Below are positions 12,314 through 23,220 of a DNA stretch of 64,000 bases, piece after piece. Numbering within the stretch: position 1 is the first letter of the stretch; each line of letters opens with the position of its first letter. The DNA lies in assembly GCA_011033025.1 (NCBI GenBank), contig WFMF01000009.1, forward strand, positions 1,302,001 to 1,366,000. Direction: 5' to 3'. A model generated the notes under the pieces. It was not told the DNA's origin. It was given only the letters and a program-made list of their open reading frames with translations, and did no database searches. The position numbers were made by a program, and so were the translations under genes. This stretch comes from Beroe forskalii. Taxonomy: Eukaryota; Ctenophora; Nuda; Beroida; Beroidae.

Positions 12314-14151
12314 ATGAATATACAGGAGCATGAGTGTTTCAACAGTACGAACGGCTATGACTGCTCCTTTGACATTATCAATGTAAGTTGATAAAAGTAT
12401 CATCATAACTTCATAATTCCTTTTGTAACTGACCGGGCTTTTGTAATACCATAAAGCATTTTATTACGCCAATACGCTATAGGCCTAGGGTTCTTTTGTA
12501 ACGCCGTAGGGCGTTTTTGGACCACCATAAGGTGCAACTTATCTACTTATCTAATGTAAATTAACCACACATTAATTCCAGGGCTCTTGCTTGGCAGCCA
12601 TGGGAATTCTTGGATTCATCATGAGCTCTTTTCTGCTCTACTTCCTAGCGTTTGACATTGTCAAGATACCCGGCAGTAAGGTAAAATTCAATAATTCCAG
12701 AGAATAGAAGCATGATTCTCCATAGCGTCCTGGGTCAAGAAGCACACAATTTAAGAATATATCGGTCCGATTCATCCTATTTTATAAATCGATGATTTGA
12801 TGATTTTTTACCAAGTTTTATTGTAGTGCACCGTGCCTCAAAGAGCAATGAAACAATGAATGCTTGAAAATCCTCACTTCCTTGACAAATATTGGTGGGA
12901 CGAGAGGTAAATATCTAAGTATCTAATGGATAGCAACCATTTTCAGAAAATCTTCATGATGAACGTTTCAATCAACGACGCCATGTTGGGTTTTGTGGGA
13001 CTTTTCCGGGGTTTGGGGATTATCTCCCCTCGATATCTTGGAGTTTCGGACGGCGGAGTCAGCAGCTTTTGCGCGGCTTACATTATCTTCGCCTCCTTCA
13101 TTTGGTATGACTAAAGGAATGATAGGAACGCCTAAAATTTCTTTTGGGAGTTCAGACATGATAATTATCGATAACCCGACTCGATAGGCTACAATGAAAT
13201 ATTTACTTTTTCAGCTTCGTGAAGTAAAACTTTTTAAAGCTGTACATAACTTAATGAGTCTGAAAGAAATCGGCAAGACAGCTTTATCACCCTTTATAAT
13301 TTCATGTCTTTGTTTCAGGCACTCAATCATCCTAACGCTGCTCCCCCTGACGGTAGACAGGTTCCTGGCTGTCGTGTTCTCCAGACAATACAAGTCCTGG
13401 GTTACAGGGAGAGTGAGGTGGACCATGGTCATCATATCCTGGGTCCCGTCCTTCGTTATACATCTACTGTATGATGTCATCAATGCAGCTACTTCCAAAA
13501 CGGTAGGTGTACATAGGCGGATAGGGTCATATAAGTTGTTATTTTAACCTTCTAAGCTTCTAGGGCCAAAGAGGAAACAACAACCAACAAGAAACACTTC
13601 TTATTTTATTAAACACACTCTGCAGTCTGCATGGGCACTAGAGTACAGGGAATTCAAGAAAAGTTCGATTTCTAGTAAGATTTTCCCTTCTTGCAGCACT
13701 GTAATATCGCCCAATCACTCCCCAGATCGAGTATTTACCGTCCTACAACCGGTGCATCTTCATCAACTCCCGTCCCCTGGTCCCCATCTTCCTCCTCCTG
13801 ATCCCTCTCCTCATCGTTATATCCCTCTACACCGTCATGCTTATCTTCATCATCCGGAACCGGATCCCCATGGGACGTCTCCTGGTCACCACTTCAGCCA
13901 TCATATTCACCGGAGTCCTCACTGTCATTCCCGAGGTTCTCATGTTCACCTTCGATCTGGAGTGGTCGTATGAGGCTGCCCAGCTGTTGACAGTGACTCT
14001 CTTCCATGCTAACTGTATCTATAACCCCATAATATACTTCGTTGCTAACCCTCGGGTGAGACCTCAGCTTAAGGAGCAGGTTAGCATCCGGAGTTCTCAG
14101 GTCAAGAAAGCGTTCAAGAATGTGAGCTTTCAGTCCACCTCAGAGCATTGA
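12314..14151 (+). CDS. Rhodopsin-class (class A) G-protein-coupled receptor, five exons
   Basis: Exons 12314-12382, 12582-12680, 12947-13104, 13319-13502 and 13726-14151 join in frame to 311 residues, with canonical GT/AG at every junction. Exon 1 encodes a short extracellular N-terminus with an N-glycosylation site (NST). Exon 2 carries TM1, exon 3 TM2 and the start of TM3, exon 4 the end of TM3 with DRF (the DRY motif, Tyr replaced by Phe) and TM4, and exon 5 TM5 to TM7 with NPIIY (NPxxY) and a short basic tail. The receptor should couple to G proteins at the plasma membrane. The ligand cannot be told. It is short for the class, with small loops. An acceptor-like TTCTGCAG ends 7 bases before the ATG. 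Its 3' neighbour is the TTAA foldback element. Confidence 0.85.
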
Positions 14152-14438
14152 AACACTAATTGACTCTATTATTTTGTTAATGTTAGTTTGGGGCGGGGAT
14201 AAATAAGCCTTATAAGGCAAACTTTGGCAAACATTTTTTGGCAAACTCGAAAAATGGAATACGTTGCCAGAGATTGCCTTATTCCCCCTAACGACCTTCC
14301 CTTGAAATCTATCACTTTCATTTTTATGGATATGCCCCAATAAAGGATGCATAGTGCAATATGAGGACTAAAAAAGTATGAATTGATTTTCAATTTGTTA
14401 ATAATACCTAATCTAAGTGTTAATAATGATCGTTTTAA
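14152..14438. other. 3' flank of the GPCR gene, no gene seen
   Basis: AT-rich sequence with no coding signal, ending at the TTAA that borders the foldback element. Confidence 0.5.
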
Positions 14439-15528
14439 GGGGGGGGGGGGGGGGGGGGTTCAACCCAAATTTTTTGGAAAACACGTTTCTGAGATAATGG
14501 TTGACCCAAAAGGTACACCACGTGGGCCAACTTTTTGGCCGGGTTTGGTACCCCCAGACCCACTGGCGCCGCCGTGGCGCCATGCCCAAATATGGGCCTA
14601 AAATGGGCATATTTTTTTCAAAAGCGACTTGGACGAGATCTGAGGTGTGCAATCGATAGATAATGGTCCCCTGAGTTACTATAAAAAATTTGAAGTCGAT
14701 ATCTCAAAAAATGGCCGAGTTATGGCCGAAAAACGTATGCCCATATATGGGCATACGCGCGTCGCGCAAGCTTATTTTGGCCCATAACTTGGCCAAATAT
14801 CAATATTTTTAAATATAACCAACTTTATTCGATAGATAGCATTGGTTTATGTATTCTCTGCAAGTATGGGGTTGATTGCTACTAAAATGGCCATTTGAGG
14901 TCCAAAAAACCACTAAAAAACCACAAAATCGCCATTTTCTCGGTTTGCGGTTTTGCGAAAATCGACTTTACATTTTTTGCTACTCCTCCGCCATTTTTTA
15001 ATATTTTTGCACGAAATTTTCAGAATCGCTTTGAAACTTAATTTCGCACTTATGTTATTGATCGAAATTTTGAGTTAGGCCCCCAAAAAATTTTTTTGGT
15101 CCGAGGACCAAAAAAAATTTTTGCAGAAAATACATAAACCAATGCTATCTATCGAATAAAGTTGGTTTCATTCAAAAATATTGATATTTGGGCCAAAATA
15201 GGCTTTCGCAACGCGCGTATGCCCATATATGGGCATACGTTTTTGCCCATAACTCGGCAATTTTTGAGATATTGACTTCACATTTTTTTATGGTAACTAT
15301 TACTCAGGGGATCATTATCTATCGATTGCACACCTCAGATCTCGTCCAAGTCGCTTTTGAAAAAATATGCCCATTTTAGGCCCATATTTGGGCATGGCGC
15401 CACGGCGGCGCCAGTGGGTCTGGGGGTACCAAACCCGGCCAAAAAGTTGGCCCACGTGGTGTACCTTTTGGGTCAACCATTATCTCAGAAACGTGTTTTC
15501 CAAAAAATTTGGGTTGAACCCCCCCCCC
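14439..15528. mobile_element. 1.09-kb foldback element flanked by TTAA, G-run termini
   Basis: Both sides carry TTAA (14435-14438 and 15529-15532). The ends are a run of G on the left and of C on the right, and the two outer arms, each about 400 bp, are inverted copies (GTTGACCCAAAAGGTACACC near the left end, its complement near 15465). About 250 bp in the centre is unpaired. No transposase frame is present. TTAA target duplication and ends opening with G/C runs are typical of piggyBac-type elements, so a non-autonomous piggyBac-related MITE is the best reading. The arms are rich in short sub-palindromes (GCCCATATATGGGC). Confidence 0.8.
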
Positions 15529-15857
15529 TTAAAGCCATGAAACCGTGGCCCAAGATCCGCAATACGCGTGATTTTTTGTTGCAATATTCCAACTTTTTAT
15601 GTCTGATTTCAATGAGAATTGATAATGTTTTATGTTATGGCAATCTGGATGGCCAGATTTCTGAAAATTTTGAAATTTTCTTCAATATTTAAAATTTATA
15701 TCGCTTTTCAATTCTATCACTTCAGTAAATACCCAATTCCGAAATACTTTTGACTTTTTGCTGTAATGATAAACGAAGGCAGCAATCACAAAATACCCTC
15801 CATATGATCATTTATTGCCTCCCGATCCGATTCCTTCTATACCTAATTATCAATTAC

Positions 15858-18800
15858 CTCTCTGTTGTGAATAGCTTTCTGCATCACAGTCCCCAAGTCA
15901 ATGACGTTGAAGGCGTATCGGGGGAGCATTTGGCCGAGCCAAATGTTCGCTGAGTTTAGTTCGTCAATCTGAGCCGTGAAGTTGTAGGCGTTCGGATCGT
16001 CACTTACTTCCGTGAAATCCTCTGAAATATCGAAATATGATATGGATGTGGTGATTATCAGGGTTCGAAGCTCAAAGCTGTAACGTAATTAATTAAGTGA
16101 TCAAGAAGAAGTGTAAATTGTTGAATAATGAATATCTTACTCCCTTTACATCCCACTCACACTCATTTTCCTCACACCCCACTCCCTTCAAACCCCACTT
16201 CCCTTTACACCCAACTCCACCTCGCTCCCCAATCTCCACCTATGATAGGCACATCACACTTCCCCTTATCCCCACTTCCCCTCACTCCCCACTCCCCCTC
16301 CGGCCTCCCCTTGCTCCCCACTCCCCCTCCGGCCTCCCCTTGCTCCCCACTCCACCTCACTCCCAACTCCCCCTCACACCCCACTCCCTCTCACTCCCCA
16401 CTCCCCCTAGCTCCAGTAGCTCCCCAGTACCCACTCCCCACTCCACCTCACTTCCCACTCCACCTCACTCCCCAGTCCCCCTCGCTCCCCAATCCCCACC
16501 TATGATAGGCACATCGCACTCGCAAGGTGGAGTGGTAGTCCAGATGAGCAAGGGTTGATTAGACGTCCCATCCAAGCCAGGGACACGTATCTCAGATAAC
16601 CGCTTAGCTAGCTTCAACACGTTCTCCTTGAACGATTCCATTGCTGTACGCTTCTCATACCTGAAAATATCACAGAGGAAATCAATCATGCGATCGCTAA
16701 AATTATTGAGCCGAATTTAAATTCATGAATATTATGAAAATATCAATACAAAATATTATTTGCAACCGTGTCATTGAACCGCACGGAAAACAGTACCTAA
16801 TAGAGTTATGAGACTTTAAGGATTTAGGGATTTAACCGATCACAAACAAAAAACCGAGTGAGAACGTCATCTATTCTCCATTAATATTTATGAAAATGAC
16901 GTCATCAATTCTCAATTGAAATGAATGAAAATGACGTCATGAATTCGCCTTCATAAACTATGAAAATGACGTCACCAGCTCTACCAACCTCACACCACGT
17001 TGGATTACTTCCCACACACGTACCTGTGCAAGTCCCAGAGGCAGGAGTTGACTACAACGATATCAGGCGGGTCCAGGATGAAGTTATCAATGATACTCTC
17101 CATATGGTCGTTATACGCTCGACAGATGTAGTGGTACCTGTAGAGATAATATGGTCATGGAGTTATAAGTCCACGAATTGTCCGTTTTTTCGTGCCCAGA
17201 AAACGCGGTCTAGGAACATCGGCCATCGCTGATGTAGAAGTGTAGAGGCACAAGCAGTTTTTATCATACATGGACGCCAGCAAAGGCCTGACCCTATTCT
17301 TCACCACCAGGATTTAGAGACCCCCTTCTGGTGACGAAATATGCGACCATTGACCGATGACGCCTCGCAAATGACAACTTATACACCGATATTTTCAGCC
17401 GAAGTTGGACTGTTCGCAATGACGTTTACATCATTATTTAGAACGGTAAATCGGTGATGTCAAACCCACCTACTTTTTGTACAGAACGGCCGTTTCTATC
17501 ACAACAGCGCATGAGATTTAAACTGTCAAATGAGTAATTTACGATAAACTCGGTTTGACTGTCAGATAACACAGTAATGTAACTAACAAGATAATCAGCT
17601 TTATAATGGTGTAACTTAGAAGAAGATGGTGGCACTGGATCATTGAACTCCATAATTCCATACTTGAAAATGCTGAGCTACACACCACTCTTGACCCACT
17701 CTTTACCTACACCAGTTCACCAATCTAAACCATTGCAATGTCTTGTACTACAGAATTTGATGCAATAATTTCTAGCAGGCCTGGAAATCGTGGTATTTTA
17801 CCTGGATTCTGTTCAGTTCCAAATCATGTATATAATATCAACTTATTGATATTATGTAGCACAGTGATTACGGTGAAATGAAACCATTGACACAGCACTG
17901 AATTCTTAAATTCCTGAACTTAGGAGCAGAGTTGTGCAACATACAAGGGTATCAAAGGCTGTACTGCTTGGAATCTCCTCGTAAATTTCCATTTTGGATA
18001 CTATTTTCAATGGACTCTTAATACCATTTTTCATTAGTTTTTTAAAACTTTCGTTTGCGACATTTCAGAGCATCATCGGGAAATTCTTGCCGAGAGTCAA
18101 GCAACCAGAAGCCAAGAAACAGTAGTATAAAGTCTTGATGTGGAAATCCTGGCGTCTCCTTCCTGAGTCTCCCCATGCCATCAATTAGCGGCAGGGGATG
18201 ACGTAACACTGATGGTTTATAACAGCGCTCTGATGACGATGGAGGGTGTTTGGTCTGTGGGCCCAGAGCATGCAGTTGCGCCCCTAATTGTGTTACAGTG
18301 GCGTACAGTGGTGTGAGTGACAGATCAAGTGACCCTAGTATCAGTAGTCAGTACCTATATATAACACTACTACGAGGGGTTGTCAGTAATCGGGAGTCTC
18401 ACTCTCTTGTTTGCTACACACGCACACACATACCCATCTCAACTCAAACACACAGTCCCTAACTTTTACACGGCCACAGGTACAAATAAACGCCTACTGT
18501 TATTGACGCATAAAACACACCTGCATCATAGGGCCTAGGGGTCATTCATAATAACTAACATTCACAAATTAGCCTCGATAGAGGCAAAAACAAACACCCA
18601 CAACCCCTCACAATAACAACATCAATACTACAACACATCACCCGGACACTAACACAGACTCATACTCCAGCTATAATATAACATGATGTTGAGGAGCCTG
18701 ATGCTTGGTATCGCAGTGTTATTCTTTTTCCTGCTACAAATCATGTTGCTACCCGTTAGAACCATTCCCCTTCTCTTCGAACCATGGAAAGGGTTCATCA

Positions 18801-21469
18801 TTCCACATTTTAGGTATGTTCTACTCGTTCTATCTTTCTATGTGCTTATGTGTTAGCTTGTCATTTGGTTCGTTTGTTCAGATTGTACTTCAATAGTCAA
18901 TACGTTTGCATTACGGAATTATTACAATGCCTAAGCAGCTTATTTCAAAGATCTTGAATTCTAATGATACATTACATTTCAGGATTCAACTGATGCAGGA
19001 CACCGCTATGTTTTGTGACCGGATCGGTGTTTGCAAGTTCTACAAGTTTATCAGATTCCTGTACGTGGTTGCCGAGGCTGCGCGAGATTTGAGTGACACA
19101 CCACGTGACCGGCACGAAAATCACGCTTCAGGTGACGAAAATCACGCGTTATCTGATCAGAGTCACGTGACACGTGATCAGAACCACGTTTCACGTGATC
19201 AGGAAGCACGAACTGGCAGGATGCAGGGGAAATGGGTTGACTTCGGGAGAAGGTATAACCGGATCTGATGTACAGAGCAGAGGTAGAGAAGGTAGGGGCA
19301 GTTGGCACCGGCAGTGACGAGGACTGTCGGAGGAATGGATTGTATCATAACGAGAATGGTCGAAGAGGTTGTGGAATGAGTGATGTCATCGGTGCAACTA
19401 ATGGGGCAATCAAAAACGGAGCTGTTGATAAAAATGTAAACGGAAATCACACTGATGTAGCCGAAAACGGAAGATTACCCAATGTACCAAACATGAGAGA
19501 GAACGGAGAACCAGCATCAGCGGAATCACAGAAAGATGAACTTGACACTCCCCCTCAATTCTCAGAGCCATCCAACCCTACAAACGAAGCATCTCGCCCG
19601 GCTAAATCAGTGTGCGTGATCCTGCACGGAGGTGGGTTTATCTACGGCAGTCCTACTCTCATCTCCCGCTTCTCTCAGAGACTCAGTGAGGAGTTGGGAC
19701 AGGATGTCATCGCACTGAAGTACCCTCTAGCACCGGAACAAATCTACCCAAGTCAGCTGGAGTACCTGGTAAGGGCCCTCCGCAAGATTAGGCAACTCCC
19801 AGCTGACGGTGCGTGGAGGGAAATGAAAGATGGGGAAGGAGAAATTCTGAGAGATGGTGTAGGTGGATTTGGGGGACATGTTAATGAAAAGATGGCAGAG
19901 GGAGCGAGTTACTCCTCACTTCACGTGGTAGGAGTGAGTGCAGGGGCTAACTTAGCCCTAGCTAGCTGCCTTCTTATGAGAGATCTAGGTGATGAGCCAC
20001 TGCCGGCATCGTTGACCCTAGTTGGGGGTCCTTATTCAACTTGCACCACCTCGCAATCATACTTGGAGCACGAACACGGACCCAAGTTGACGAAAGCCAT
20101 GCTAATGCAGTACTGGGGGCTGTACATGAAGGGTGGTCTGGGCCAGCTGGACGAATGGGATTTAAAAGGGTGGCATGATGATAAAGAGCCAATCAAAACT
20201 TTGTCTGATTTGTGGTGCAGAGACCCCCTGAAATCAACCTATGTTACTCCCCTAGACCATGCAACATCATTTGCCGGTCTCCCTAAAACCCTGATAAATG
20301 TGGCTGAGTTTGATATCTTGAGGAGTGATTCAGTGGGCTTGTACAGGAAAATGAAGAATGATGGATGTGATGTGTGCATCAAGGTGCTGCCTGGTGCTCA
20401 CATTCATCTTGCAGGGGCCAGTGGGTGGGCTGAGAGCGAGGTTATCAAGCAGATAAAAAGTGTAGCTTCAAGAAATGAGCTAAAAATTCGACTTATTTAA
20501 CGTAGGTTTAGCACTGAGAACAAATTAGCCAATTGGCTATTCATTGACCCACTTCAAGGACCCATTACTCGTTAACGTTGCATGGACGGAGGGTATGTGA
20601 TGACTTTAGATGTTTTAGAAACATGTATTATTCCTAATAATCGAATGTTTCAACTTTATTATACAGTTATCGTAAAATCGTTTCTGAATTGTTCAGATAT
20701 TACTTTAAAGCTTTAATAATCAAATTTCAATGTATTACAATTATTAAACCAAATTACACAACTAAGTTATGAAGTACTTACTTGATGATGATTCCGTTGT
20801 CCATTTTAATGACCCTGTATTCTCTGAACTCCTTTCCGTTAGTTTTCTTCGCCAACTTGTCCCCACCATACACCAAGATGTCATCGTGAAATGACAGTTC
20901 ACCTGACATATTAATTCTTAAACTCTTAAAAGCAAGTATTTTCAAGAAGTGACAAGGGTGGTATCCTGAAATCACTTACTGTTTCTAAATCAGGCATTTA
21001 CTTATTAAAAGTATAATGAAAATATCTTGAAATTACCTTTTCCGCTTTGACTCTCTGTCTTGGAGCATTTCACCGCACTTGACAAATTTCACCATATCCT
21101 TGTACATTCCTCGCATGACTGAAAGTAAAAGGGTAATTTGGTTAGGCCACTACCAATGTGTGCTGGTACCTATACCGCAAGAAGGATCATTTATTCATTA
21201 ACTTTTAATTCCTTGTTACACGCTATGTCGTACAGCAAGGGCATATCCAATGAGTAATGATGAAAGTCAAACCAGGGTTAAAGTATACAAGTATTAGTAT
21301 GGTACAAAACAGGGCACAGCTGTTATAGAGGGAGTATTTAGTGTCAAAGAGTACCTAATAAATATTTCGTACCTGAATCGCCCATGAAAACGATGGTCTT
21401 GTCCACAAGTACCTCCAATCCTCTTTGATGGGAGTATAGTTTCTGAACTGTTGCTTCATCTATCTCCAT
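15858..21469 (-). CDS. PC-esterase (PCED1/FAM113-like) protein, six exons, last exon not found
   Basis: Exons on the minus strand are 21373-21469, 21037-21118, 20782-20902, 17024-17137, 16500-16660 and 15858-16021. They give about 246 residues aligned in order with PCED1: TIVFMGDS (GDS, expected nucleophile serine), a GELSFHDDILVYGG block, VVVNSCLWDLHRYEK across an exon joint, RTAMESFKENV, LLIWTTTPP and AFNVIDLG. The family belongs to the SGNH-like PC-esterases; its substrate is not established. The block with the usual DGxHW catalytic His motif should follow and was not found downstream, so a 3' exon is missing. Exons 2 and 3 join out of frame by one base at an A-run (21038-21041). The 3.6-kb intron between exons 3 and 4 contains an opposite-strand hydrolase gene. 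Confidence 0.8.
16140..16500. repeat. C/T-rich minisatellite (CACTCCCC-type)
   Basis: Units such as CTCACTCCCCACTCCCCCTC repeat over about 350 bp on the plus strand, next to the donor of exon 5 of the PCED1-like gene. A copy of that exon's last 16 bases and its donor, centred on CTATCATAG, also occurs at about 16240. Confidence 0.75.
16897..16974. promoter_or_regulatory. Three perfect CRE octamers (TGACGTCA), 35 bp apart
   Basis: TGACGTCA is found at 16897-16904, 16932-16939 and 16967-16974, each preceded by GAAAA; a weaker AACGTCAT lies at about 16863. They sit in an intron of the PCED1-like gene. CREB/ATF proteins bind this octamer in animals. The exact 35-bp period suggests a small tandem duplication, whether or not it is regulatory. 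Confidence 0.45.
17138..18682. other. Part of a PCED1-like intron upstream of the nested hydrolase
   Basis: No supported coding sequence. A CA-rich stretch near 18415-18470 precedes the hydrolase start and may lie in its promoter or 5' leader. Confidence 0.45.
18683..20500 (+). CDS. Alpha/beta-hydrolase (HSL/AADAC-like esterase), nested in an intron, frame break
   Basis: Exon 1 (18683-18813) encodes an N-terminal hydrophobic helix (MLGIAVLFFFLLQIMLLP), a signal anchor. Exon 2 (18983-20500) holds a linker rich in Asp/His/Gln and Asn-Gly, then the catalytic domain: HGGGF oxyanion motif (about 19626), GVSAG nucleophile elbow (about 19938, Val where Asp is usual), a catalytic Asp candidate in EFDILRSD and a His in GAHIHLA. 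This fits the HSL/arylacetamide deacetylase branch, an ER-anchored lipid or ester hydrolase; the substrate is unknown. Reading frame changes between 19256 and 19268. Adding one base gives 549 residues; alternatively a 23-nt GT-AG segment (19253-19275) would restore frame. The whole gene lies in the PCED1-like intron, opposite strand. Confidence 0.78.
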
Positions 21470-22475
21470 CCTATTCCAATAATCATATTGAAGGGGCTTT
21501 AAAATCAAGATATTTAATTTCAGAAATTATTGCAGGGTTTCTTTAGTAGACAACATGTTATTACATGTAAACAACATGTAAAAACAGATAAGTGCTGATT
21601 GATTTAAATCAATTAACAAGTAACCAATAAAACAGCAGATTATACAACCAGGAACATAACATCTTTATATCATAATATGAATACATCAGTCATCATATAA
21701 TTCTTATCATGAAAATATGGAATTATTAAAAAGTATGAAATTATAAACACATTATAAAATACGACATAAATAAATTAATAAATTAACAAAATAGTTTGGA
21801 ATAGCACTGCATAATTACATACCCATTCAATAGAGCATAATGTTTGATAATACTTATAAAAATTCATTGTGTTGCACTCTTGCTGCTGAGGAAGTTTCTG
21901 TAGTGACTAGTTAAACTTCAGTACCACTACATGATAAAACAGAAATATGGTACCTACTGATTAGAATTTACCTAGTAAGTTCTGAACTTTATATATTATT
22001 AACAAATTGATAAATTCATGAGTTGGTTTCACACAAAAAATGTTGATTTGTTGCTGCAGGCAGGTCAGAATAACCATGTTCCAATTATACATGGAACCAA
22101 ATTCATTAACAAATTAATTAAAAAATTTTAACTTGTCGTTTATTACTCGTTTACATAATCATAGTAAGTTCTACTTTTTCAATTCTAGATACTTGAAACA
22201 TATTGAATATGACGTGATGAATTTCATGAAATGATTTAATATTTGGAAACAGGAGTAAAAAATATTGTACTGAACTCATTGATCAGTTAGAGAAATTCAA
22301 TAATAATATTTAACATATTAGCTTAGGTACATTTGACCCCGGAGTACAAGTTATTAACTGAAGATTATCAAAGCATTGATTTATTTTTGATAGTCCTGCC
22401 TTCAACAGTTATTATCACAAAGAATTTTAAAAAACCAATGCATTTTACGTAGGTTCTAAATTAAATTGCACAAAT

Positions 22476-23220
22476 TTAACTCAAGTGGTTCTGAGTAGCA
22501 ATAATCTTATTAAGGTCTCTAAGCTGACTTCTATGAACATATTGACTCTGCCTCATTTGATCTATTTTGGTATTGAGCATCCTTACTTCCTCATTGTATT
22601 TTTGGTGCATGGCAGTTTTAGTTGCATCTAGTTTCATTCTTAGTTCAGTTTCTGTATTTTTAAGCCCATTTTCTTCAATTTGTGCTTCTTTCAGCTCTTC
22701 ATGTAGTATTTTAATTGATGCTTCTTCTGCTTCCATCCTTTTCCTGAAGATCTTTGATTTCACTAATGGATTCCTTTATTTGCTTATCTATCTTCTCAAA
22801 ATCTGAATCATCAACAAACATAGAATTGATTTCATTTATCTTCATTCTATGTACCTCTGTGGCTACAGTTTTCTCTTTTTTCAAGTGATGAAGTCTTTCA
22901 TTCTGGTTTTTTAATTTTTCAATTTTTCTAAGCTCATTATATTTCTCATTGGTTAATTGGTCTATCTTCTTAATTTGGTCCTCAATAACAGTTGTTTTTA
23001 AGCGACTAACCTCTTGGGATAAATAGACAAGCTCTTTCGAGAGAAGAGAATTCTCTTCCAATTCTGATTTCATCTTATCATCAACAACTCTCATATCAAC
23101 CCTCATTTTCTCTAATTTTGTGTTAAGTTCTGACAATGTGACTTGCTGAGCAGTGTGAATGTCATGTAGACTCGAGAACATTGCTTCTAAAGACATATCA
23201 TCAGTTCCTTCAAGAGACAT
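22476..23220 (-). CDS. Coiled-coil protein, possibly CCDC172-like, frame break
   Basis: Two overlapping frames (23220 to about 22740, then about 22740 to 22476) together give about 247 residues of almost continuous heptad-rich coiled coil (for example KIDQLTNEKYNELRKIEKL). Removing one A from the AAAA run (TTTT at 22739-22742 on the plus strand) joins them smoothly. The protein begins with MSLEGTDD, then MSLEAMFSSL; the latter recalls the MSLESLF start of vertebrate CCDC172, a sperm-tail-associated coiled-coil protein, but that short match is weak. No intron lies in the coding part. An acceptor-like ATGTTAG ends 9 bases before the ATG. It could be any small coiled-coil protein. Confidence 0.6.

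Noticed and set aside
16097..16558. Ser/Pro-rich plus frames of 125-153 codons
   Set aside because: Translations of a C/T-rich minisatellite; the opposite strand carries the real esterase exon.
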